Shown one piece after another: positions 1 to 14,599 of a stretch of 64,000 bases of DNA. Under the pieces are notes generated by a model. The model did no database searches. It had not been told where the DNA came from and saw only the letters and a program-made list of their open reading frames with translations. This DNA comes from Glandiceps talaboti (Eukaryota; Hemichordata; Enteropneusta; Spengelidae). The stretch lies in contig NC_135550.1 of the NCBI RefSeq assembly GCF_964340395.1, positions 24,854,176-24,918,175 of the forward strand. The letters run 5' to 3'. Positions within the stretch are counted from its first letter, which is position 1, and each line of letters starts with the position of its first letter. Made by a program: the position numbers and the translations under genes.

Positions 1-3050
<3,050 letters not shown>

Positions 3051-3093
3051 AATTGGAAGCATCAGTACTTTCTTATTTGCGGAGCCATCATTT

Positions 3094-3137
3094 AAACGGA
3101 GTCCGTTTATGACGATTCTAAGCCTCGTCATAAACGG
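3094..3137. repeat. nested inverted repeats around aaacgg / ccgttt
   Basis: CCGTTTATGACGA at 3103-3115 is perfectly reverse-complementary to TCGTCATAAACGG at 3125-3137, with a 9-nt loop. The overlapping AAACGGA-g-TCCGTTT at 3094-3108 can form a competing small hairpin. Confidence 0.85.
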
Positions 3138-3776
3138 TTAATTTACGAACACAGTTTAAAAGCTTGTAATGCGGGTTCCCTCATATAAATAACGTTAAGG
3201 TAAAGTTCGATTACGTGTCTGTTTCCTATTAAATGGCACCGTTTATTATACGTTCGTGTATGACAAATTAACAGATCTTGTGATAATGCATTCGATATTG
3301 ATACGTATACAGGGACTGGCAATTTGAGTGTTCCTAGTCGGAGATATAACAAACAGGAAACCAGAAATTCATGAAGGTTTGACTTCACACTTTTATCTGT
3401 TCATGGAATGGACGGGCATGCGCACGGATCTGAAGTTCGGACGCTTCGTTCGGTCTTTCATTTTCCGTCATGTCGTAACTTTTTACTTCTGAGAGGACAC
3501 ATTATTGTGAGTATAATGTTGTACAACTTCATAAAATGCGAATTATTTGTTGATACGTAACTTGGAAATATCAATAGAGCCATCTGTCAGAGATAATAAA
3601 GCTGTGATATCGTAACCATCAAATGTATTTGAACAAGTATAGTTTCATTCAAAAATACATTAATCTTGATGAAAAATTCCCAATGTTCTAAGATCAATTC
3701 GACTAATTTTGGAATACCCAAGTTACATGTGCATGTAGCAGGATCGTAGATATACACAAGTTTGCAAACCTATACG

Positions 3777-3971
3777 TACCTACCTACCCACCTACCTACC
3801 TACCAACATACCTACCTATCTACCCCCCCACACACACACACATACACACACATACCGTACATACATACATACATACATGTATACATACACATACATACAT
3901 ACATACATACATACATACATACATACATACATACATACATACATACATACATACATACATACATACATACA
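3777..3971. repeat. compound (CCTA)n/(CA)n/(CATA)n microsatellite
   Basis: A degenerate CCTA array is followed by short CA runs, then about 90 nt of pure CATA repeat. Open frames through it are repeat artefacts. Confidence 0.95.
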
Positions 3972-6900
3972 GTTACTTAAACGTTATCAGTCCATCGCAC
4001 GTATTAATGTCAAAACGTTGTTTATCAAACTGTTCAATCTTTCAATTGGCTTTAAAACCTATAACGAAGTTTGACATCAATCACAGCGGATTTATAAAAT
4101 TGGTGCGGTCAATGATATGTTGTGTGACGGTTTAATATAAGTGAGAAAGTTCTGTGTTTGATCAATGGATGAGTTCTGTGACTTGGATATTCAGAAGATG
4201 ACAAAATCATATCAACACCAATGTGTGTAATATAGATATCTTTGGAAAGAGATTTGTGACATTGACATTTATTTGATGATGGTGGTGGTGATTGGTTTGG
4301 TTGATTTCATCCAAATACTTTATTCAAAATTTCACGCCAGTGTCTTGTTTGAAGACCGTGTAAAGAAACCTGATTGATTGATTTATTTATTAACCGTTTT
4401 AATGTAGTTAATGCTTCGAAGCTTTCAGTCTCATCTTCGTCATTGATCATCACTGATCAGTGAGACGCCAAGGACAGTTTGCCGTGTGCACGGCAGATAA
4501 TCCAAGTTATGAAAATCAAAATGGTCACCAAAAACATAGTAAGGCTCCCCAAAAAATATGTGGTTCTGGTCAGGGTAAAATTTCTAAAGTGGTGCGACGA
4601 CGCGAATTTTTTTTCCTAAGTTTTTTTTTCAAATTAGTAAATACACATTTTTTTGACACTTTACACACTCTGTTCTATCATATTTATTTCTTGAAAAATT
4701 TCTTTTTTCTTCGAAGCAGTTTAGGCTTTGTATTTAAACAGTCTTGGCATGTAGGGTAGATTTCAGCTGCTTGTTCTCCTGATATCAGGAATAAATAAGG
4801 AACGGGAAAGCAAAAATTATCGGAAAAAAGGATCGACGCGAGGGTATTCAGGGCACGCGCGCGCTGACCAGAACCAGATATATTTTTTTTGGCCCTAACT
4901 TCATCAAAATGACTCTCTTAAAATAATATTTACTGTAAAGTCTCACTCCCTTTAGCAGATTAAATGAAACATTACTACTATTGTGCAGCTGTATAGGGTC
5001 GTGAGAATTGATTTAAAAGATAAAGGGTAATTATGTCAAGATTTGAATATTGGCATTATAAAATGTTTGCAAACTTACGGTCCACACTGACATATACGGC
5101 CAATAAATATTCCTGTGGCAGTTCGAAAAAGTCATCTGTTTTCGCTATATCGTACGATTCCCTTCTTCGAAAAAAAACCCTCAAATCGTTTTCTGTGATG
5201 TCATTTCGTTTTAACTGAACTTTTGTGACGCAGTACTTCATCAACTGAGTATTTGTGTAAGTATATACCTTCCATACAAAGTTTGCATGTATTTGAAAAG
5301 ACGACGGAAAGTCAGTTCACCCTCGACTCCGACTATGCCACTTCATCTGCCTTTATTTCTAAGCCTGTCTTAGCCACTTCAAAGCCAATGCGTTTCGTCA
5401 TTTCTTCTTCGTCGAGGGGGAAATTAATTGCTCATTAGTAGCACTTGACAATGCAATAACACTTATTCAAGTCACCCACTAAAGAACTTCAAGTTAAAAT
5501 CGACAAAGCGTGAATGTATGAACTTGAAAGCGGTATATAAAATGACTCGGATAATTCGGCGATAATCTTCATATAAGAAAGCTCCAAACCTGTTTGATTT
5601 AAGATGAAGAAATATATTGGAGTCTCTCTATGTCACATATTTATGATAAATTGATATTTTGATGAATACGCATTTTGGGGGGTCAGAGTAATTGAATGAA
5701 ATTCAATGTAAAATGTATAACATATTTATTCATTTTAAGGAAATGACAGATCATGTACATCATTTAAAAACAAGATGGTAAATATTTATTTTGATGTTGA
5801 AATAAATATTTTGCGTGACAAAGTCCTTTTGTTATATATTGTATATTGTTAGAAGCAGTCCACATTCATTCTGTTCGTGTGCCGTAGACAGCGTGCATGG
5901 TTTTTAGCGACGACACTTTATTACTGTTTGAAATGGCAATGGAAAAGTAAAAAAAAAACAAGAATAAACACATAAACACACACGCTCATCCTTTTGCACA
6001 CGCATACAGTCATACACACACAGAGAGTACACACGAGATGAGCAATGCTGTTACTTGAAACAGAAGCAACATAAACTTACTTGTGAACGCATTGAATGAA
6101 GAAGTGTATCATTGTTTATTTCAGAAAATATCTACTTAATACGGTACATTTACTTTTTATTCTGAAATTGAAAATTTAAGTCGCAAACATTGACTTTGAA
6201 ATGACGACTAAACAATCACGGGCACGTGGCTGTATCTCCATTTCATCGTTGTGCTCACAATGGAAGTACATGTAGGTCGTTGTGACTACTGGAGTCCGCG
6301 TACTTTTGATTAACAGACCGGCAACGACTATTATAGGCTAAGCAGTGACGGCTACCAACGATCAATAACTTTTTTGCATTGTCTATGTATTACTATCACA
6401 TGTGAATTAAGTCAAATTTTTCAATTAACTACCGAAAAGCGGTCTGATTACGTGTAATTGGCGATGGTCCTTAGCAAAATAAGAAGCACACTTCTGCCCA
6501 ATAAAGCAATAACAAGAACGTGATTTTTCAGATTGGAGTGCCTCTGAAAAAACACTAGAGTTGTAATTCTGAAAAGAGTATTCGTGTGAACGGCTTCAAC
6601 ATAAATGTTTGTATACTAAATGTCCTTGTTTTGGTTCACTCAGACTCCATTCTCGAGTGAAAAAGTACGACACTTCCATTTCGACAGTTAATCGAAGTTG
6701 GGCGGTATAAACGGTCGTCCATTAAGAAGCGAGTGACTGAGTTTATCTTAGATATAGATTGCAGAATACAACACTTTTCATGACGACCACTTTCCTCAAT
6801 TTTTTGAAATGGACACCCCTTTGCATAGAATGTAATGAAACGGACAATAAGTCGCTGAAGATAAATCGATTCTGGCTATTGATTCAGAGAATGTTGTTAA

Positions 6901-8100
6901 CTTTCTGTATGGCGATAATCACAGAACTGCCTTGTCGCTTTTGTTGCTGCATCCTGGGGCGACACGAATTGACGTTCATTTGTATAGCGATACAGGAAAA
7001 GTGTACCGTGTACCGGTCTTTATCGTTCTCTTCCGTGCAATTTAGTGTTTCAATGGAGATGCAGAACGCACTCCTTTTCATACTCGGATGCGAAAGATCA
7101 TGCACCAGGTATTAATGCTAAATGGCAAACCTTTGTGGTTTTACACGGTTTGAGAAAAAAAATCCAACAGGGTGTGAAAGTGTATATTTTAACTCAAAAT
7201 GTTCGACAGGGTGTGAAAATGTTTATTTTAACACCAAAAATTGTGTTCACAATGATTGGTAATATTGTACACACCCGATTTCTTGTACCAAAAGTCAATG
7301 CAAAGTTGAATTGATGCACATACTAGGATTAACTTGCGTCATGGTCGACCTCGGTGTCACTAAGAATAAACAAAATATTCTTGGCTTGTTAAATGGTAAA
7401 TGAGGTGCAATAATTATTACTATTTGTTCAGTTAATGTAAAAAACTATCTTAACGACGTTGTACTTTTAAAATTCGTACATAGATAGGTTGGTAAGTAGT
7501 TGAGCCTCAACGGAAAGCCAACCCTAACACATAAAAGTACACTATTAATACCCTCCTCCACATACTTCGTTCTCTCATTGACTCCATCTCGAAATAAAAC
7601 AGACTAGATGTATGCCAAAATAGATATTAATGCCAACCTCTAATATTGTTTTTACGAACTTTTCCAAAATAGAGTGAGGGTGAATTTCAGATGTCTGTTG
7701 ACTATACGATGTGTTCTGACGTCACAATGACATCACAGCTTCGCTCTAACGCAAAAGTCAATGTTTGCCGTCACCAGGACGTGGTTGTACTGGCGTTCTC
7801 GTATACAGGAACCAAGTCTCCAACTGACTTCCTGTGAAAGAAAATGAGCAATATTAGCACTACAATAAAATATTCATTTCCAACGAAATAAGGGTAACAT
7901 TAATATTGGCCATAGTTGAGTCGTTATAGGAATCTGTTGCTGGGTGACGATGCATATCAAGTTGTAATGGTCAATTTGAAACTATACATAGAAAATAGCT
8001 CCAATGGTATTGTAGCAGAACTGTACAGTTTAATAAAATGTTTATCCACATGCTGATCCATGCTAGGTATAGCTTTTCATTTGCTGAATGATAATCCAGT
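3972..8100. other. intergenic, no gene recognised
   Basis: No exon with homology is seen. There is an imperfect two-copy repeat of about 42 bp (aacagggtgtgaaa ... ttttaac) near 7,165-7,250 and a CA-rich stretch near 5,970-6,030. One splice-flanked open segment on the minus strand (5079-5244) is listed among the findings. Confidence 0.45.
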
Positions 8101-8106
8101 TGCCTA

Positions 8107-8640
8107 TCCAGCCCTGTTGTTATCTTTGCAATATACGTGATCATTTGGCTGTTGCTGTGGGCGTGGTCATATTTGCATACATTTTTTGAATGTTCATTCA
8201 CTTGTCTGTGAATCCCTGATGTTATCTTTGCGATAAAGCATCATCATCATATGGCTGTTGCTATGGACGTGGTCTTGTTGCTAGGTATATTTACATACAT
8301 TTTTGATTGTTTATTCATTTGTATATTAACCCCTATTGTTATCTTTGCAATATACGTGATCATTTGGCTGTTGCTATGGGCCTGGTCATGTTGCTAGGCA
8401 CATTTGCATATACTTTTTGAATGTTTTGTTCACTTGTCTGAGAATTCCTGTTATCTTTGTGAATTACACAATCGTTTGGCTGTTGTTATGGGCGTTGTCA
8501 TGGTTGTTCGGGATATTTGCATACATGTTTTGAATGTTTGCTCACTTGCCCGGCTATCAGATGGTGTTGTTATTTTAGCAAAATATACTGGCAGTTGGTT
8601 GTTGCTAAGGGTGTGGTCATGGTTGCTAGGGCCAATTGTG
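8107..8640. repeat. degenerate tandem repeat, about 113-bp unit, five copies
   Basis: Units share the order gttatctttgcaatatacgtgatcatttggctgttgctatgg (variants), gcgtggtcatgttgctagg, atttgcatacat, ttttgaatgtt, cacttgtctg. They begin near 8107, 8218, 8333, 8449 and 8563, and copies differ by many substitutions. The array leads into the dispersed-repeat body described in the next entry. Confidence 0.8.
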
Positions 8641-9126
8641 TCAAAATTATTTGAATAAAATCTACAGAATAACACGTCTAGAAAACATCTCACCAAATTT
8701 CAGTCTCGTTGATTAAATACTTTTTGAAATGCAGGTTTTTGACCAAAATTTACATGTGTACACCTAATTTGCATATTGCTGATGAGATCATTATATGCTT
8801 AATATTTCTTCATCTATACAACCCAAAAAGCATCCCCATTAAATTTCAGCCCAATCTGCTCAGTGGTTTTGAAATTATAGGTTTTTGACTAAAAAGACAC
8901 ATTTTTAGACCTAATTTTCATATCACTGATGAGATCACCATGTCATGAACAATTCTCAAGTTTTTTTAATTTTCTTCAATTCTTTAGTTTTTGAGTTTAA
9001 GTTTTGTGACCAAAAATGACATTTTTTGACCCAAATCTGTAATGCAATTTCCTAACTAAACGCCACAAGTAATGTGCCCACAAAATACAAAGGCAATCGG
9101 TCTGGCGGTTTTTGAGTTTAAGTAGT

Positions 9127-9127
<1 letters not shown>

Positions 9128-9201
<74 letters not shown>
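9128..9201. repeat. (CA)n microsatellite
   Basis: About 37 uninterrupted CA units lie inside the composite repeat. They create false His/Thr and Cys/Val frames. Confidence 0.97.
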
Positions 9202-9205
<4 letters not shown>

Positions 9206-9429
9206 TACAGACGGACAGACACCGCACCATGCCTATAGCACTACTGAACCTTATCAGTTCAGTTGTGCTAACAAAAGCCAACCTATCCAAAAATGTCACC
9301 GCCTTGGTATTACAATGAGTGTTTTTTGTAAATTAGGGTGAAGTTTTGCTATTGCTAAAGATGGTGGACAATGTGAAAACAATCTTGAACATCGAATATA
9401 TACACCAACAAGTACGAGTGGGCTTGTTA

Positions 9430-9556
9430 GTCACTAAGGGGATACAAGTTTGACTAGCTTTGCTATTTCTTGATCCCTTTTGCCATTTATGCTGTATTTT
9501 AAGATTAATTTTTATTATTATTATTATTTTGGTGAATAAACTTATTATTATTAAAT
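9430..9556. mobile_element. possible 3' end of a LINE-like element with TTA-type tail
   Basis: A stretch ending in attattattattattttggtg, aataaa and a further attattatt tract resembles the simple-repeat 3' tail of some non-LTR retrotransposons. No reverse-transcriptase coding sequence is present, so this is only a suggestion. Confidence 0.25.
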
Positions 9557-11080
9557 CTTTATATTATACGAATAACGGGTTTTGGTACATCGCCAATGGT
9601 CATTTGCATGACGTCATTGATGACGATACTTAATCGCTGATGTAGTGCAACTAAATCAAAATTAGAAAAAAAGAAGTACATGTACAAATAAAACATTTAA
9701 AATAGAAATATATTTCTAACCTGTGGAGTGGAAACACGATGAACGTGTGACAGCAACACAGACAGATACAAAAAGAGTACAAAGTTTGACTAAATGTGGA
9801 ATATGACCATGAATCAAATTTAAATGAAATAATTATAACAATGAGATATAATAAAAAAATTACGGAAACAATACACACTGTGATTAATTGATATTTGCAA
9901 GACAATCTTCTGATACTGAACTTTGAAAGCCAATGGTTGTCATAGAAACGGCGCAAAGAGTATGGGCCGAAAGGTAGAGCCGGTGGAAATCTTGAATATA
10001 AATGACAACGATGGTCCGCTTTAAGGAATTAATTCGAAAGTGCGCTTGAAAATGTCACATTATTGTGTTCTTGGGAATTAGTATAGACAACTGTTATTTA
10101 TATAAGTCACAGTTGCTATAAAACTTTGAAAAGTTAATATGCTGAATGCCTGTGTTTGGCGCCCAGCTCGGAATTCAAGTTGCATGAACATTTCGAACCC
10201 AAAATAGAAAGAGAAAATGCAGATAAAAACATTTTAAAAGACTTGTTTTCATTTTTGTGTGATATAACCTCCTTGATTCGCAAATTATATGCATATAGTA
10301 CTATTCAACCCATTCAGAATCAACTTTCGCGGCAAATGACTCGGATGTTAATCAAAATAGGCATTTTGCTCACTTTGAATTTTTTAGACCAGACGGAGTG
10401 AAAAAATAGAGTCATTAATTTTAAATTTGGAGAGTCTTGTACAATCGTTTTTCTAGATTCGATCATGGTGTCTTGAGGAGAACAGCAAGCTGATTAAAAT
10501 ATGATGTTTGAATACAGATCAATTCCTTTATTAACCGTTATATCCTTCGTATATTGTCATTTGTTTTTTTAGTTTGTATGTTTGGATGTGACGTAGGAAG
10601 ACTACTCTCGAAAAAAAACCCAAATGACAAAAAAGTATATGGAACTTAGCATTGAAATATAGGTAAATAAAGGAATCGAGTGGTATTCCTATCAGATTTT
10701 AATTAGATTAAGTGGGCAATGGATATAATCATAGATCCAATACCATCAGGTACCTTTTGCGGCAAAGTATTTATGCGAATCTCAGCAAACCCTTACATGG
10801 CTTGTGAGAAGGGGGTTGTTTGACTTGCAATGGTTTGCTTGATATATAGAGGACATGATTTAATAGGGTTAGCGACGATTTGGTTTTGTTGTGAGTTGCG
10901 ATTTAAATTCTAGCTCTATCAACAATGAATACTTGAGCAATAACTATAAATCACACGCCATCATGATAAGCCATATGATAAATAATACCACTCTCTTATG
11001 CTTGCTGTTCTCTTTCTGCAACAAATCATTTTCTAATGTCGCGATTGCAGGAACACAATGAACCTACACCAACTTGAATG
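9557..11080. other. intergenic, nothing recognised
   Basis: AT-rich DNA with short unrelated open frames. No repeat structure or gene is visible. Confidence 0.5.
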
Positions 11081-11089
11081 AATAGACAT

Positions 11090-11450
11090 CATGGGGGTTG
11101 CATTAATTGGGTTGCATTACATGGACATAGTCCGAAACTCGGCGATCTTTATTCTATTATTATAGATTGTATTGAAGGGTCCGAAACTTGGGGATGGCGG
11201 AGGGGGGGGGGGTGGTGCATTAAGGGAACACATTCCCAAATTCAGGGGTCTTTATTCTAAGGTGCATTAAAGGGACACAGCTCGAAATTCGATGATCGCC
11301 ATCTAGTTTGCAGTAAAGTGACACAGACCGAAAGTCGACGATAAATGGAAACAATCCATGGTGCTTTAAAAGGACGCAGTCCGAAACTCATCGGTTGTTA
11401 TGTTGCATTAAAGGGACACACTCTGAAAGTCGATGATTGTTAGCGGTCAT
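11090..11450. repeat. degenerate tandem repeat around gcattaaagggacacag..cgaaa
   Basis: Six or seven diverged copies share gcattaaagggacacag, tccgaaactcg and gatgatc. Unit length is irregular, roughly 50-70 bp, and one copy contains a run of nine or more G near 11,201. Confidence 0.75.
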
Positions 11451-11524
11451 TGCCCTAAGTTGATAGTTATTGTATGACGTAATGCTGTGACATAATACAC
11501 TCAATAGGGTGTTAGATATCAAAT

Positions 11525-11870
11525 GATACACTCCTATTGCTGTCACTGTATATAAGTCTGAAATTATCTACATCTACAGAGTAAATGCTACATTCTTATT
11601 GTCAGCACTGTACGTAGAGTTGAATCATGTCTACATCTACAGAGGAAACACTACATTATTATTGCCAGCACTGTATGTAGAGTTGAATTGTGGCTACATA
11701 TACAGAGTAAATGCTACACTCTTATCGTCAGTACTGTATGTGGAGAGCTACATATTAAAAATTACTAATACTACACCCTCTTTGCAAGCAGAGTGTACGA
11801 AGAGTTGAAATGCATCTACATCTACATCGAAAACAGCACACCCTCTTTGCCGACGCTGTATTGGAATATT
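11525..11870. repeat. 63-bp tandem repeat, about five and a half copies
   Basis: Copies share the order tgctacattcttattgtcag, cactgtatgtagagttgaat, gtctacatctacagagtaaa. Because 63 is a multiple of three, an in-frame 21-residue repeat (ALYVELN..YIYR.N.TLL) appears on the plus strand. This is a repeat artefact, with no other sign of coding. Confidence 0.85.
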
Positions 11871-13240
11871 ATAACGTCTACTTGATTTGATGGTACCTAA
11901 TTGTAAATCTATTTTCCTCTATTAGATCGCATCAATTATTCGTGATTAAATCATCTCACGGCAATGTACTGAAACTACTAGGTCGCCATCATAGCAACTC
12001 CTTCAATTGAACTATCTTAATATGTGTTAGTTCCTGATATGTCTGAACATCTATTTAGGCCAAAGCGATGGTTTTAAACCCAATGTAACAATCTTAGAAT
12101 TTTGATGATGATGTAAGCCCAAGGTGCACCGCAAGACAACATGAAGTCATTTTTGGATATTGGCTATCCGACACTTAGTGTATATTAAAGAGAATACTGA
12201 TATTTGTCAATTGGTATCATTTCCTAATACATTATCGTCTATTTCTGTATTTCTATAACGCTTTTAATTTGCACCTGAACAGACGACATCTTCGACAAAC
12301 ATTATCTAAAATGTGTATTTTTTGTCATCTATCTCTTGCGACAACTATATGTTCTATTTACTGTGCTAACCAAATACCTTTTATTGAAGGTAAAGATGTG
12401 GACGACACCATTGATAAATTAAAAAGTTACAAAACACAAAAACCAACGTCAATCTCAGCAAAAGACAAATGACTTTACGCGAATCAATATTGGCGCCAAT
12501 CTGTCTAGCGCTAAATTGTCACCAGATACAATACAATGACACGTCGTTTGGTCACCATGTACAATCATACACTGGGTAAATACAGAACTTTGATATAGAA
12601 GATCCACTAAAACACAGAACGGCATGAAAAAACCCCGGATGTAATATCTGTTGACGTGACATTGACATGCAAAATGTTTATCATGTCTTGGCTAGGTCAG
12701 ATGACACATGTTATTTGTTTTCAACCATCAGTCTCAAAGTCTTTGATGCGGGGGAGATGCACTAATTGAGATCTCCTGAAAAGATGCACTTTACTAATCA
12801 TCGCTGTTTCCGGTATTGTGCAACCTAATGCAGCTATGCCACTGTCTGTGAGCGGAAAGCGAGCCATGAATCTCATAAACTCCGATTGTCACATGTCCTT
12901 TGTTGTAGACATGGAAAGCTTTCATCGCTATCACCGACTAGAAGTCATTTCTAATTTCATATTCTGGAAAATATATAAGAGTCATGGAAATCTTCAAGCT
13001 TAATTTTGGTGGCAATTTTTTTTTACTCTTTCCAGTGTGTATTTTTGTGTCAAAGTACCGATAGCCACGATGTACACCTGAAATTATAAATCCGTAAACT
13101 TTAAAAGTACACACACACACACACATAGCCGTGGTAACACAACCTTAGTCTTTGGTTTGGAACTTCGAGACATTAGGCCTAACAAAAAAAATTGTGTGGT
13201 TCCAATTACCTTCAATTTTAGAATAGGTGGGGTAGGTAGA
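11871..13240. other. intergenic, nothing recognised
   Basis: No exon or RNA gene was seen. There is a short CA run near 13,110-13,127. Confidence 0.5.
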
Positions 13241-13243
13241 TTT

Positions 13244-13396
<153 letters not shown>

Positions 13397-13889
13397 CTTG
13401 TGAGACTTCACAATTTTGCGATTTCATTTTTTTTCTCGAATACGTACAAAAAAGTTTAGGGTGTGCAATGGAAAGCTAGGTGGGGTCCGGAACCAAACAT
13501 TTTTTGTAGGCCTTACAAGTCAAATCTGGGATTATTACTGTTCTAGCATTCACTTTGCAATTAGAAGGACGGTGCAATTATAGAATTCGAGATTAAAAAT
13601 ATCTAAAGTTTTAGAGTTTCTAACAGAAATGATTGTTGTTATCTAATCAAACGTTACCATTCAATTGCCCGTCTCGTCAGACATTTCAAAATTCTGTAAC
13701 AAATTGTACAATTGTTTGTTTAATTTTACAATGATTCGGAACAAAAGAGGAGAATAGTGACGCTAAACTAAAGGATAACGTTCATTTCAGAAATCCATTC
13801 CAAATCTGTACAATTTTCTCCATTAATCCATACATGAGTTGTGAAGCTTACGAGTGATAATCTCCCTATTGAGTAATCCATAATCTACT

Positions 13890-14115
13890 GGTTGAAATAT
13901 CATTGAGCATACTATCCACCACTAACGGCTTGTTGAAATCTAACCTTGCATGTTAACCATCACTAACCACGGGTTTAAAATAGTTTTAACATTTTAACCA
14001 TCATCACACTAGCTAAAATATCACCCAGTACAGGCTAGTTTGTTAACCATCACTAACCACTTGTTGAAATCCCATCTGGCATGTTAACTATCACTAACCA
14101 CTGGTTGAAATATCG
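13890..14115. repeat. degenerate tandem repeat (taaccatcactaaccac..gttgaaat)
   Basis: Four diverged copies share gttaaccatcactaaccac, then ggttgaaat, then a variable ccca/tcg segment. The array lies immediately before the 27-bp minisatellite, whose first unit follows the last copy. Confidence 0.75.
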
Positions 14116-14125
14116 TTGTATTTTA

Positions 14126-14597
14126 GGACATGTGAATAAGTATGTGGTGATGGGACATGTGAATAAGTATGTGGTGATGGGACATGTGAATAAGTATGTG
14201 GTGATGGGACATGTGAATAAGTATGTGGTGATGGGACATGTGAATAAGTATGTGGTGATGGGACATGTGAATAAGTATGTGGTGATGGGACATGTGAATA
14301 AGTATGTGGTGATGGGACATGTGAATAAGTATGTGGTGATGGGACATGTGAATAAGTATGTGGTGACGGGATATGTGAATAAGTATGTGGTGATGGGACA
14401 TGTGAATAAGTATGTGGTGATGGAACATGTGAATAAGTATGTGGTGATGGGACATGTGAATAAGTATGTGGTGATGGGATATGTGAATAAGTATGTGGTG
14501 ATGGGACATGTGAATAAGTATGTGGTGATGGGACATGTGAATAAGTATGTGGTGATGGGACATGTGAATAAGTATGTGGTGATGGGATATGTGAATA
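14126..14597. repeat. 27-bp minisatellite, 17 full copies
   Basis: The unit is ggacatgtgaataagtat followed by gtggtgatg. Seventeen copies plus a partial one have only a handful of substitutions (for example ggatat in three places, gaacat, gtgacg). As 27 is divisible by three, the array is open in several frames; on the plus strand it reads GHVNKYVVM repeated. Near-identity of the copies indicates recent expansion and likely length polymorphism. Confidence 0.96.
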
Positions 14598-14599
14598 TA

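Larger units (their letters stand above)
8107..9312. mobile_element. composite dispersed repeat, probably non-autonomous, family unknown
   Basis: Following the 113-bp array are repeated related modules of about 110-120 bp (accaaaatttacatgtgtacacctaatttgcatattgctgatgagatcat and aaaagacacatttttagacctaattttcatatcactgatgagatcacc), then a long CA tract at 9128-9201 and a GC-richer end containing agacggacagacaccgc. The internal modular repetition and simple-repeat junction are typical of interspersed non-coding repeats of marine invertebrates. No open frame, terminal inverted repeat or target-site duplication was found, so its class is undetermined. Confidence 0.5.
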
